DNA of 16,754 nt from the NCBI GenBank assembly GCA_023441145.1, contig JAEZQN010000184.1, positions 1 to 16,754 of the forward strand, in the 5' to 3' direction. Source of the stretch: Bacillota bacterium (GTDB lineage: Bacteria; Bacillota; Clostridia; Lachnospirales; Lachnospiraceae). Made by a program: the position numbers and the translations under genes. This document shows, one piece after another, positions 1 to 7,539 of this stretch. The notes under the pieces are model-generated. The model worked only from the letters and a program-made list of their open reading frames with translations, had not been told where the DNA came from and searched no databases. Within the stretch, counting starts at the first letter, position 1. Each line of letters begins with the position of its first letter.

Positions 1-247
1 AGATAGCGGTGCCCTGTACCTGCAATCCGCTATAGCAGGGGTGATATCTTGCCTAGGGTCAATTTTGTAGGGCTGCCCTTTATAAGTGATGTTGACGTTT
101 GGGTCTTACGCAACAGGAATCTGTGAACCGTGTCAGGTCAGGAATGAAGCAGCACTAAGCAGAAGCTCTTGTGTGCCGTGAGGCTGCCTGAACCGAGTTA
201 ACTGTAAAGGTAACGCTTATGGGATTCATTCAAAGCAAGATGCACGG
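1..247 (+). ncRNA. ffs: Signal recognition particle RNA, large (Bacillus/Clostridium) type, 5' partial
   Basis: RNA scaffold of the signal recognition particle, which binds Ffh and targets nascent membrane and secreted proteins to the membrane. The window opens inside the Alu domain: the stretch around 6-40 (GCGGTGCCCTGTACCTGCAA, then AGCAGGG) matches the 5' part of the Bacillus subtilis scRNA as I remember it, about 20 bases in from its start. TGACGTTTGGGTC near 92-104 is a second conserved block. The S domain is clear at 131-160: GTCAGGTCAGGAATGAAGCAGC, in which TCA/TGA arms (138-140, 145-147) close a GGAA tetraloop (141-144) and the GAAGCAGC side forms the Ffh-binding internal loop. The 3' end is placed after GTAACGCTTA and TGCACGGA, by analogy with B. 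subtilis, so it is accurate to a few bases. Family length is about 265-270 nt; the 5' end lies outside the window. Confidence 0.95.
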
Positions 248-267
248 ATTTAAAATAAATATTACAA

Positions 268-366
268 TAGTTGCTAACACAACTAAGTATCCAGAACCTA
301 GAGTTATGCAAATCGACTATTCTTTGAATAGAAGGTGGAAGTACTAGGAGGCTGGATATTTTTTTT
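268..366 (+). terminator. Structured region ending in a T-run: likely terminator of the SRP RNA transcript
   Basis: Three nested or adjacent stems are visible. TAGTTG (268-273) pairs with CAACTA (280-285). TATCCAG (288-294) pairs with CTGGATA (352-358), continued by CCTAG (297-301) with CTAGG (344-348). Inside that long loop, CTATTC (317-322) pairs with GAATAG (326-331). The outer stem runs straight into eight T residues (359-366), the layout of an intrinsic terminator, but the roughly 50-nt branched loop is much larger than usual. The next gene has its own promoter just downstream, so this is more likely the end of the upstream transcript, or a small structured RNA, than a riboswitch for that gene. 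Confidence 0.55.
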
Positions 367-378
367 CATAGGAACCAG

Positions 379-407
379 TTTACCCCAAACGACAACAAGT
401 GTATAAT
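379..407 (+). promoter_or_regulatory. Sigma-A-type promoter for the CNB-like gene and probably the following operon
   Basis: A perfect -10 hexamer TATAAT (402-407) sits 17 bases after TTTACC (379-384), which matches the -35 consensus TTGACA at four of six positions. It lies directly after the upstream T-run and about 45 bases before the ATG at 451. A clear ribosome binding site AAGGAG (438-443) follows, seven bases before that ATG. Confidence 0.7.
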
Positions 408-450
408 AAACCTATAGAGTGCTGTTGAAATTTGGACAAGGAGCGATTAT

Positions 451-2775
451 ATGGAAAATACGTTAAAAGTAGGAATGGTCAATCAGGTTCAAGAAAATCA
501 GATTATTTACCAGCAGGGACAACCGTTACAAAGTGTAGCCTTATTATTAAAAGGGAAAGTAACCATGTACAATGAAGGAAGTAGATTGGTGTTAGGAGCT
601 GGTCATTTCCTTGGTATACAAGATTTATACAATGGGAAATATTCCTTTACCTGTGAGGCAAATGAGGCATGTAGCTTGTACATATTTAAGAGTTCAGGGA
701 TGTCAGATTTGGGAGAAATAGCTAGTTTAAATAGAGACTATAAGGGCTATATGATCAAGTCTTTGAATCGAGTAATTGCAAACTTGTATGATGATTACTA
801 TAATTTAAAGAGCTCTTCAAATGATATCTATGAAGAGGCAAAGGAAATTCAAAAAAAATATGGAAATATTGTTTTGGAGTATGGTGGAGACATTCAGCAA
901 GTAAAATGCCTTCAAAACCTGAATGAGTATGATAAGGCTTTACCTGTGAAAGAAGAATGGATGGATGGAATCAAAGAGATTTCCCAAGTCCCAACTAAGG
1001 TTATGGCGGATTACTATTCCTATTTACCTAACCTTTCCATAAGAGAGATAGAAGAAAAAGTTAAAATCATTACGATTATCATTGATCAAATGAGTCAGTT
1101 GGTATCTTATTTCAAAGATTTAAATATAAGTCTATTTAATGAGGGAAATGATTGCCTCTTTAAGGTAATCTGTCAAGAGGTGATGCTACTTGCACCTTCC
1201 CACGCTAATTACTCTGATATGACGAATCTAGTAGATAGGACAGTAGATTTGGTTAATCGAATAGAAACCATACAGGAGGAATGTATGGGGAAAGCAAGCT
1301 CTGCCAATCGCACCATGATGGAAAAAATCTATTATGCTATGGTATCTGAGAAAGAGATTAGTGGCCTTACGAAAGTAGAGCATGCTGTTGACAAAGAAAG
1401 CATTATAAGAGAGCTAAAAGGAAGTATAGATCAAATTCTGCAATATGGTCAGGTAGAGGAAGAGCTAGGTAAGCATTTTAAAGAGAGAGTCGATAAATTC
1501 TATTCCTTGCAGGATAGACTAGAGATTTCTGATGCAACAAGAGCCCTACGTAGAGAAATAAGTAGGGACTTCTATGCGATTTATGAAAAGGTATTTAAAG
1601 TAGCTTATTCCACGGAACAGTACCCTAAGGCCGTTGAGCTATTTCTGAATTTTGGATTTGTGGATGAGAGGTTATTAACCACAGAACAGATAGTAGAGCT
1701 TTATCAATTTAGAATTAATTATTCTACTACTCATTACTGTAGTTGTTATACTATGTTTGAGTGGTTAAGACTTATCTATGAGGGAAAGAAAGAGCCTTCT
1801 AAGAATGATTTAGATATGGATTTTGCAGGCTATGTAAGACACCTTAAGGCTGAGGCTAAGATAACTGCAGCAGAAGAAGTTCAATATAATCAGGATAAAA
1901 ATAGAAAATTGAACTATGAAATAAACAATATGTTTGCTCTAAATATGAGGTTAGTAAACGGTAAGATTTCTACCTATGTGCCAGTACTACATACAGATAT
2001 GCTTCCACTAAATATGGCGAAACATTTTGTGACCTACACCGCTGTGGATGAAGCTATTAGAGATATTACAAAATTGGATTTTTCTTTGTTTTATCGAGAG
2101 GTATTATATAACAATCCTAAACTTGAAGTATCTAAGGAAATGGTTATGAAAGAGAACTTGCCAGATGTAATTATATTCCCAACCTGCGGTGTAAATGGAA
2201 GCATGTGGCAGGAAATTGAAGGGAAGAAAAGAGAAAGTGCAGGCCGATTCTGTATTTCAATCTTTCATGAGGCAAGTCTATATGATACAATGATTAAGGT
2301 AGCAGGAAGATATCGATGGGAAGTATGCAGAACCATACAAGGGTTAGCATGGAATGACATTAAAAACAAATGTCTAACATCGGAGTACTGTGATTATATT
2401 CAATTTTATCGAAAAATCAAAGATTTAAATGAAGAAAAGAAAGAAAAGATAAAACAACAGATTATGAAGGCGCGAAACAATACTAGAGAGTGTTTCGTCA
2501 TGGATTACGAGCTTTGGATGAAGTATGAGTACACTGGTGCTTTAAGACTTCATAAACCAGCTAGAGACATCTTGTCTATGTATTGCCCATATGGTAAAGA
2601 TATTCGAAAAACCCTGATTAACCGGCCGGTATTTAGCGAATCCCTATTTCGTTATGAGAGGGATATTCATAACAAGTTAAGAATTCTAGAGGCAAAAGCC
2701 CTTGCTATTACGAAAAAAGGAAAGGAAGTCCCAAAGGAAATTATGGATACCATCTATTACTATGAAAAGAGATAG
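451..2775 (+). CDS. Large protein with N-terminal cyclic-nucleotide-binding-like domain, unknown C-terminal part
   Basis: 774 aa, ATG start with AAGGAG seven bases upstream. Residues about 10-95 resemble a Crp/cNMP-binding beta-barrel: QIIYQQGQP, then LLLKGKVTMY, then GHFLGIQDLYNGKYSFTCEA. The phosphate-binding cassette looks degenerate: the family's Gly-Glu start and conserved Arg (usual form R-[ST]-A) are absent, with SFT at that place, so binding of cAMP or cGMP is doubtful. The rest, about 680 residues, is mostly predicted helical (several Lys/Glu-rich stretches) and contains no recognisable DNA-binding helix-turn-helix, so it should not be called a Crp/Fnr regulator. The last ~200 residues (from PDVIIFPTCGVNG, about 571, onward) look like a separate folded module that I do not recognise. 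No signal peptide or membrane segment is seen. It is the first gene of a same-strand group with 30-35-base gaps to an ABC ATPase and a TPR/AAA protein, which suggests joint function, perhaps sensing or scaffolding. Function unknown. Confidence 0.9.
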   Translation: MENTLKVGMVNQVQENQIIYQQGQPLQSVALLLKGKVTMYNEGSRLVLGAGHFLGIQDLYNGKYSFTCEANEACSLYIFKSSGMSDLGEIASLNRDYKGYMIKSLNRVIANLYDDYYNLKSSSNDIYEEAKEIQKKYGNIVLEYGGDIQQVKCLQNLNEYDKALPVKEEWMDGIKEISQVPTKVMADYYSYLPNLSIREIEEKVKIITIIIDQMSQLVSYFKDLNISLFNEGNDCLFKVICQEVMLLAPSHANYSDMTNLVDRTVDLVNRIETIQEECMGKASSANRTMMEKIYYAMVSEKEISGLTKVEHAVDKESIIRELKGSIDQILQYGQVEEELGKHFKERVDKFYSLQDRLEISDATRALRREISRDFYAIYEKVFKVAYSTEQYPKAVELFLNFGFVDERLLTTEQIVELYQFRINYSTTHYCSCYTMFEWLRLIYEGKKEPSKNDLDMDFAGYVRHLKAEAKITAAEEVQYNQDKNRKLNYEINNMFALNMRLVNGKISTYVPVLHTDMLPLNMAKHFVTYTAVDEAIRDITKLDFSLFYREVLYNNPKLEVSKEMVMKENLPDVIIFPTCGVNGSMWQEIEGKKRESAGRFCISIFHEASLYDTMIKVAGRYRWEVCRTIQGLAWNDIKNKCLTSEYCDYIQFYRKIKDLNEEKKEKIKQQIMKARNNTRECFVMDYELWMKYEYTGALRLHKPARDILSMYCPYGKDIRKTLINRPVFSESLFRYERDIHNKLRILEAKALAITKKGKEVPKEIMDTIYYYEKR

Positions 2776-2805
2776 TAAAACCATTGGGCTGATTGGAGGA
2801 TTGCT

Positions 2806-3519
2806 GTGTTAGAGGTAAGTCACGTTAGGAAAAGCTATAAGAAAAAGGTAGCAGTAGATGATATCTCCTTTACCATGCAGGAAGGTGAGGTATTGGGCCT
2901 TTTAGGTGCCAATGGTGTTGGTAAGTCTACCACCCTCTCTATGATTGCTACTCTTATAAAGCCAGATAGTGGTGATATTACCTGGAAGGGGAAAAGCATC
3001 TTAAAGTCTCCTGCAGTTCTTCGTAAGGTATTAGGATACGTGCCACAGGATATTGCATTGTACGAAAATCTATCTGGGATAGATAATTTACGATTTTGGG
3101 GACGTTCTTATGATATAAAAGGACAGGAACTAAAGCAGGCAATTGAACGTGTAGCTACTATGATAGGACTTACAAAGGAGCAGCTTAGGCAGCAGGTTAA
3201 CACTTATTCTGGTGGTATGAAACGTCGCTTAAATATTGGAGCAGCAATGCTACATGAGCCTAAATTGGTTGTTATGGATGAACCAACGGTAGGTCTGGAT
3301 GTTGTATCCAGAAAGGCTATTTTAGGGGCCATAAAGAATATCTATAAGGAAGGGACTAGTATTATTTATACAGGTCACTACTTAGATGAAGTACAGGATC
3401 TATGTAACCATATCGTAATTATGGAACAAGGGAAAATTATAGTGGATGGACCAACCTGTGAGTTACTGGACAAGCATGACAGCCTGGAGCAATATTATCT
3501 GAACGTAATTGACGCCTAG
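2806..3519 (+). CDS. ABC transporter-type ATP-binding protein without an adjacent permease
   Basis: 237 aa, ABC-2 (drug/Na+ exporter-like) ATPase class. All nucleotide-binding motifs are intact: Walker A GANGVGKST (34-42), Q-loop in YVPQD (about 80), signature YSGGMKRR (134-141), Walker B VVMDEP with D158-E159, and switch His191 in TGHYLDE. It is therefore expected to hydrolyse ATP as a dimer. The start is GTG at 2806, supported by GGAGG (2795-2799) six bases upstream; no better in-frame start is seen. The gap from the upstream gene is 30 bases. No transmembrane permease gene lies on either side in this window, which is unusual for this class. It either pairs with a permease encoded elsewhere or works with its soluble neighbours. 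The substrate cannot be inferred. Confidence 0.93.
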   Translation: MLEVSHVRKSYKKKVAVDDISFTMQEGEVLGLLGANGVGKSTTLSMIATLIKPDSGDITWKGKSILKSPAVLRKVLGYVPQDIALYENLSGIDNLRFWGRSYDIKGQELKQAIERVATMIGLTKEQLRQQVNTYSGGMKRRLNIGAAMLHEPKLVVMDEPTVGLDVVSRKAILGAIKNIYKEGTSIIYTGHYLDEVQDLCNHIVIMEQGKIIVDGPTCELLDKHDSLEQYYLNVIDA

Positions 3520-3554
3520 AAAATTACCAGTAGAAAGTTAGTGGAGGAAGGAAC

Positions 3555-5279
3555 ATGGAAAAGTACGACTACATCGTAAAAAGCTCAGAGATACGTAAGC
3601 TTGTAGAAAAGAGAATGTATCAGAATGCTCTGCAGATTATGGAGACTATGGATATCAACAAAATAAAGGTATTACCTGACCTTAGCATATTTGCTGAGGT
3701 CTATATGCAGACGGAGCATTACGATGAAGCTGAGAGAATTCTTCTTCGTTTGCGGGACAAGTCAGGCAGTCGTCGTATTATCTATCAGCTGATTAAGCTG
3801 GCAATTAAGCGTAAGAATAGTGAAGATGCAGAGTATTATTACAATGAATTTGTAGAGGCAGCTCCTCGGGATGCTGATCAATATATTCTGCGTTACCGGA
3901 TCGATAAGATGGAGAAAAAGGATTATCCTGTCCTTATTGCATCCTTGAAGGAACTAAAGAAGTATGATTATAACGAAAAATGGGCCTATGAGTTGGCTAA
4001 GGTTTATCATAAAGCAGGCATGGTAGAGCAGTGTATTGCAGAATGCAGTGATCTAATTCTTTGGTTTGGAGAAGGTGTCGTAGTAGAGAAAGCCAAAATG
4101 CTTAAGGAACATTATCTGGGAAGTGAAAGTGATATTTCCGAGAATGTAGTTTTTATAGATAGTGAAAGTAAATTTGACTTTCTTGAGCAAGAGGATGTTG
4201 AGCCTTTAAAAGAGCAGATTAAAGAAGAAGAGACAGTGCAAATGGAAGAGGTAATAGAAGAGGCCATAGCGACAGAAGAGACAGTAGAAGCAGACGAGAT
4301 TGCAGCAATAGATGAAACAGCGACTATAGAAGAAGTAACAGAAACGGTAGAACCTACTCAGATGCTAGAAGAACCGGTACAGGATAATGTACAGGAGCAT
4401 CAATTCCATACGAAAGATATATCAGATATATCACAGATGTTAGAAAACTATTTTGAAGAAGAAAAGCAGGCAATGGAGCAGGAAGTAAGCTCATCAAATG
4501 AGACAAAGAAGGACACAGTAGAAGAGCAAATTTCTCTTGATTCCTATAATGAATTATTTGGAAGGTTTTACAGTATTGCCAGTATCCGCCTTCAAGTTGT
4601 AAACTTAGTAAATGATATGCTAAAACAGCAAAATCCATATTCTTTTGCCATAGCAGGAACCGCAAAGTGTGGAAAAACAACCCTGGCAAAATGTCTAATC
4701 AAGCTTTTAGTCGAGCTACAAGTATTTCCTTATAAGAAGGTAGCAAAGATTAGTAGTGAAAGACTCAATGAAATAAACCTAGAGGAGCATTATGAGAGAC
4801 TTCAAAAGGGGTATCTTATTGTGGAAGAGGCTGGTGGATTACAACCAGAGAATCAACTCCAACTTATAAAAATGCTAAGGGATCTTAGAGGCAACATAGT
4901 AGTTGTTTTGGAGGATACGGAAGGTAACTTACAGACGTTATTCCGTACCTATCCAATGTTAAGTAGTTATATAAAGGATATCATTACTATTCAGGCATTT
5001 GGTAAGACAGAATTATATGACTATGCAGCCGACTTCTTTAGAGAGAGAGAGTTTGAGCTAGAAGAAGATGCTGATATTATGTTACAACTGATTTGTGATG
5101 AGTTAGAAGGAAAAGAATTAGCCGAGGATCGTCCAACAAAACTACTAAAAAAGCTGAATGAGACCATTGAGAACTTGGAGAGAAGAGGTTTGCAGGAGGT
5201 TGCCTGCGAAAAAAGTGCAAAGAATTTGGATGATAGCAATATCAACATTATTTATGCCTCTGATTTTGGCGATGAATAA
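3555..5279 (+). CDS. TPR-repeat protein with acidic linker and C-terminal degenerate AAA+ (CbbX/SpoVK-like) domain
   Basis: 574 aa, ATG start preceded by GGAGG (3542-3546). Three parts are visible. Residues 1 to about 190 are TPR-like helical hairpins (for example AEVYMQTEHYDEAERIL and YELAKVYHKAGMVEQC). Residues about 200-330 form a very acidic Glu/Thr/Ala/Val-rich, probably disordered linker. From about 335 there is an AAA+ domain with Walker A GTAKCGKT (368-375) and a Walker B-like GYLIVEEAGGL, in which the usual Asp-Glu is Glu424-Glu425. The segment TLFRTYPMLSSYIK lines up with the CbbX/SpoVK segment ending in Arg-Ser-Arg-Phe, but the arginine finger is missing (S470, S471, Y472). It probably binds nucleotide; hydrolysis is uncertain. 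No signal peptide or membrane segment is seen. It is the third gene of the group, 35 bases after the ABC ATPase gene. TPRs suggest a partner-binding role. The family alignment is from memory. Confidence 0.9.
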   Translation: MEKYDYIVKSSEIRKLVEKRMYQNALQIMETMDINKIKVLPDLSIFAEVYMQTEHYDEAERILLRLRDKSGSRRIIYQLIKLAIKRKNSEDAEYYYNEFVEAAPRDADQYILRYRIDKMEKKDYPVLIASLKELKKYDYNEKWAYELAKVYHKAGMVEQCIAECSDLILWFGEGVVVEKAKMLKEHYLGSESDISENVVFIDSESKFDFLEQEDVEPLKEQIKEEETVQMEEVIEEAIATEETVEADEIAAIDETATIEEVTETVEPTQMLEEPVQDNVQEHQFHTKDISDISQMLENYFEEEKQAMEQEVSSSNETKKDTVEEQISLDSYNELFGRFYSIASIRLQVVNLVNDMLKQQNPYSFAIAGTAKCGKTTLAKCLIKLLVELQVFPYKKVAKISSERLNEINLEEHYERLQKGYLIVEEAGGLQPENQLQLIKMLRDLRGNIVVVLEDTEGNLQTLFRTYPMLSSYIKDIITIQAFGKTELYDYAADFFREREFELEEDADIMLQLICDELEGKELAEDRPTKLLKKLNETIENLERRGLQEVACEKSAKNLDDSNINIIYASDFGDE

Positions 5280-5296
5280 AATTATAAAAAATGTAT

Positions 5297-5316
5297 ATGG
5301 TAACTTGTAGTACCAT
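5297..5316 (+). repeat. Small hairpin just upstream of the ppaC ribosome binding site
   Basis: ATGGTA (5297-5302) pairs with TACCAT (5311-5316). CT and AG extend the stem inside, with one bulged A, closing a TGT loop. No T-run follows, so it is not a terminator. It ends 14 bases before the GGAGG of ppaC and could influence translation or RNA stability; this role is inference only. Confidence 0.35.
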
Positions 5317-5343
5317 GAAGGAAAATGACTGGAGGACTAGTAC

Positions 5344-6993
5344 TTGTTGAATCAACCAACACGTTCTGTATATGTAATAGGCCATAAGAATCCGGATACA
5401 GATTCCATCTGTTCGGCTATTGGTTATGCAGAATTGAAAAATAAACTAAATCAAGGTGGCTTTAAGCCCAAACGTGCAGGACACATTAGTCCAGAAACCA
5501 AATTTATCTTAGACTATTTTAAAGTGACCCCACCAGAATATCTTGGAGAGGTAAAGCTTAGGGTAAAGGACATTGATGTTCATTTTTATAATGGGGTAAA
5601 TCCTACTATTTCTCTTAAAAAAGCATGGGAGCAAATGGGTGAGCAAAATGTAGTTACCCTTCCTATTGTACAAAATAAGAAATTAAAAGGACTAATTACG
5701 CTGGGAGACATAACAAAGGCGTATATGGACGTTTTTAATAATGAAATCATTGGGGCTGCTAATACACCATATCGTAATATTGTAGAAACACTAGATGGTG
5801 ATATGGTAGTAGGGAATATTGATGAGACAATTAGCTCTGGTAAGGTGCTCATTTCCGCTGCTAATCCTGATTTAATGGAGGACTACATCGAGAAGAATGA
5901 CCTTGTTATTCTTGGAAACCGTTATGAGTCTCAGCTATGCGCTATTGAGATGCAGGCTCAATGTATTATTGTCTGCGAGGGAGCTTTAGTAAGTAAGACC
6001 ATAACTAAACTGGCTGAGATGAAGGGCTGTACCATCATTCGTACACCATATGATACGTATACAGTAGCTAGATTAATTAATCAGAGTATGCCAATTTCTC
6101 ATTTTATGAAAAGTAGCGGGTTAGTTACCTTTACAAGAGATGATTATTTTGATGATATTAAAGATATTATGGCGAAGAAGCGTTATCGTGACTTCCCTAT
6201 TTTAGATAAGGATGGCAACTTCCATGCCATGATTTCTCGTCGTAACTTATTAGACGTGAAGCGTCGCAAGGTGATTCTTGTAGATCATAATGAACGCTCT
6301 CAAGCGGTTGATGGCTTAGAGGATGCAGAGATTCTAGAGGTAATTGATCATCATCGTATCGGATCTCTAGAAACTGTTAACCCAGTTTATTTTAGAAATC
6401 AACCAGTAGGTTGTACTTCTACCATTGTTTATCAGATGTATAAAGAAAACAATGTTCAGATTGATCCTCCGATTGCAGGAATTCTTTGTTCAGCCATTCT
6501 TTCTGACACCTTAGTATTCCGTTCTCCAACTTGTACCCCAGTGGACAAGGAAGCAGCAGAGGAATTAGCTAAGATTGCAGGAATTGATATTGAACCATAT
6601 GCAATTGAGATGTTTACTGCAGGAAGTAATGTGTTAAGCAAATCTCCGGAAGAAATCTTCTATCAGGATTTCAAGCAGTTTACAGCTGGAGAAGTGGTAT
6701 TTGGAGTAGGTCAGATTACTGCTATGACCAATGAAGAGTTAACATTAATTAGAAAGAAGCTAGAGCCATATATTGAACAGGTATATCGTGATAATAAGAT
6801 TCCAATGTTTTTCTTTATGTTAACGAACATCATTGAAGAATCCACAGAGTTATTATACAAAGGTGACGGATCCTTTGAAATTATAAAAGAAGCCTTCCAG
6901 TTAAGTGGAGAAGGAGATAAGATCCTACTTCCTGGAGTGGTTTCCCGTAAGAAGCAGTTGATACCAGCAATAGTATCTACACTTCAACAATAA
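5344..6993 (+). CDS. ppaC: Manganese-dependent inorganic pyrophosphatase (family II) with CBS-DRTGG-CBS regulatory insert
   Basis: 549 aa; hydrolyses pyrophosphate to two phosphates in the cytoplasm, drawing biosynthetic reactions forward. Metal-site motifs of the DHH phosphoesterase fold are present: GHKNPDTDS (His14, Asp18, Asp20), DHNE (Asp314) and the DHH triad at 335-337, followed by a DHHA2 domain that contains the C-terminal SRKKQ substrate motif. Between about 70 and 305 lies the regulatory insert: a CBS repeat (VTLPIVQNKKLKGLITLGDI), a DRTGG-like middle part, and a second CBS repeat (RDFPILDKDGNFHAMISRRNLL). Plain family II enzymes are about 310 aa; the extra ~240 residues place this one among the nucleotide-regulated forms, typically inhibited by AMP/ADP and activated by ATP or diadenosine polyphosphates. 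Start: TTG at 5344, with GGAGG (5331-5335) eight bases upstream; a second TTG follows at once at 5347. It lies 64 bases after the TPR/AAA gene and ends at a strong terminator. Confidence 0.97.
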   Translation: MLNQPTRSVYVIGHKNPDTDSICSAIGYAELKNKLNQGGFKPKRAGHISPETKFILDYFKVTPPEYLGEVKLRVKDIDVHFYNGVNPTISLKKAWEQMGEQNVVTLPIVQNKKLKGLITLGDITKAYMDVFNNEIIGAANTPYRNIVETLDGDMVVGNIDETISSGKVLISAANPDLMEDYIEKNDLVILGNRYESQLCAIEMQAQCIIVCEGALVSKTITKLAEMKGCTIIRTPYDTYTVARLINQSMPISHFMKSSGLVTFTRDDYFDDIKDIMAKKRYRDFPILDKDGNFHAMISRRNLLDVKRRKVILVDHNERSQAVDGLEDAEILEVIDHHRIGSLETVNPVYFRNQPVGCTSTIVYQMYKENNVQIDPPIAGILCSAILSDTLVFRSPTCTPVDKEAAEELAKIAGIDIEPYAIEMFTAGSNVLSKSPEEIFYQDFKQFTAGEVVFGVGQITAMTNEELTLIRKKLEPYIEQVYRDNKIPMFFFMLTNIIEESTELLYKGDGSFEIIKEAFQLSGEGDKILLPGVVSRKKQLIPAIVSTLQQ

Positions 6994-6995
6994 AA

Positions 6996-7045
6996 AATAA
7001 GAACCCAAGCTAGCCCTTATTAATTAGCTAGCTTGGGTTCTTATT
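6996..7045. terminator. Bidirectional intrinsic terminator between ppaC and the convergent Ig-like gene
   Basis: A perfect 19-bp inverted repeat: AATAAGAACCCAAGCTAGC (6996-7014) and its reverse complement (7027-7045), with a 12-base loop. The plus strand continues into TTATA after the TTATT arm. On the minus strand the hairpin is followed by ATTTTTTA, from the A-run just after the ppaC stop. It therefore serves both convergent genes. Confidence 0.93.
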
Positions 7046-7069
7046 TTATACATTATGGCATTTGGGTTA

Positions 7070-7408
7070 TTAAATCTTAAATTGTACTTGCATAGGATGC
7101 TTTAAGTATTTCCCTGTCTTAGATTGAACCTTTTTGGATACAATGAGTATATAAGATTCATTGTCTGCATAAGGTTCTAAAGGTTCAATTTAAATACATT
7201 TTGAGCTTAAATTATAACTAATATTGGTTTTAATCGGAATCTTGTTCATATTCATAACAGAGACTGTTGTATTGGAAACTGATTCAGGGTTTAATTCAAC
7301 ATTAAAAGCTACTTTCCATACAAATTTGCTAGTCCGAAACTTTAGGTCCTGTTTTATTTTGCTCTTATCTTCAGGAGAAACATTTTCAATTTTAATATAT
7401 CGAGCCAT
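7070..7408 (-). pseudogene. Ig-like (SbsA type) domain protein interrupted by an in-frame stop
   Basis: A minus-strand ATG at 7408 has an excellent ribosome binding site, AAGGAGGGG, a few bases upstream. The frame runs 72 codons to a TAA at 7190-7192, then continues without any shift for 39 further codons (starting IEPLEPYADNESY, ending QVQFKI) to TAA at 7070-7072. The pieces together fit the bacterial SbsA-type Ig-like domain: WKVAFNVELNPESV before the stop (family form roughly W-x-V-x-F-N-x-x-[VL]-[ND]-P), and IEPLEPY, SYILIVSKKVQSKTGK and a final FKI strand after it. Seen alone, the first 72 aa lack the last strands. Hence either a recent nonsense mutation, a sequencing error, or readthrough. 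No signal peptide, so a cytoplasmic protein if made. The convergent terminator lies right downstream. Domain assignment is from memory. Confidence 0.72.
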
Positions 7409-7486
7409 AAAAACCCCTCCTTGGATTTTTTATTATTGATATGCTTTCGAAAATATCTATTGAGTCTGTATTTTATTTCGGAAGAT

Positions 7487-7531
7487 TATGATAAAATAGT
7501 TATAGTAAAATTTATTATTTAGTATTAGGAG
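7487..7531 (+). promoter_or_regulatory. Putative -10 region and ribosome binding site for the flavin reductase gene
   Basis: TATGATAAAAT (7487-7497) contains two overlapping -10 candidates, TATGAT and TAAAAT; no convincing -35 lies at the right distance. AGGAG (7527-7531) stands eight bases before the ATG at 7540. The -10 part overlaps one arm of an AT-rich 8-bp inverted repeat (TATTTTAT at 7469-7476, ATAAAATA at 7491-7498), which may be chance in such AT-rich DNA. Confidence 0.4.
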
Positions 7532-7539
7532 AAAAATTA

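Noticed and set aside
268..366. Riboswitch or T-box controlling the CNB-like gene
   Set aside because: A separate good promoter lies between this structure and the gene, and no conserved riboswitch core or T-box sequence was recognised.
4354..4689. Minus-strand open frame of 111 codons inside the TPR/AAA gene
   Set aside because: Lies wholly within a well-supported gene on the other strand; composition is a mirror of the acidic linker and no ribosome binding site was seen.
5315..5350. Eleven-codon frame ATG to TGA overlapping the ppaC start, possible leader peptide
   Set aside because: No ribosome binding site before it and no codon pattern of an attenuation leader; it merely contains the ppaC Shine-Dalgarno sequence.
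7224..7439. Plus-strand open frame of 71 codons across the Ig-like gene
   Set aside because: Antisense to the minus-strand Ig-like frame, which has a strong ribosome binding site and a recognisable fold; this one has neither.
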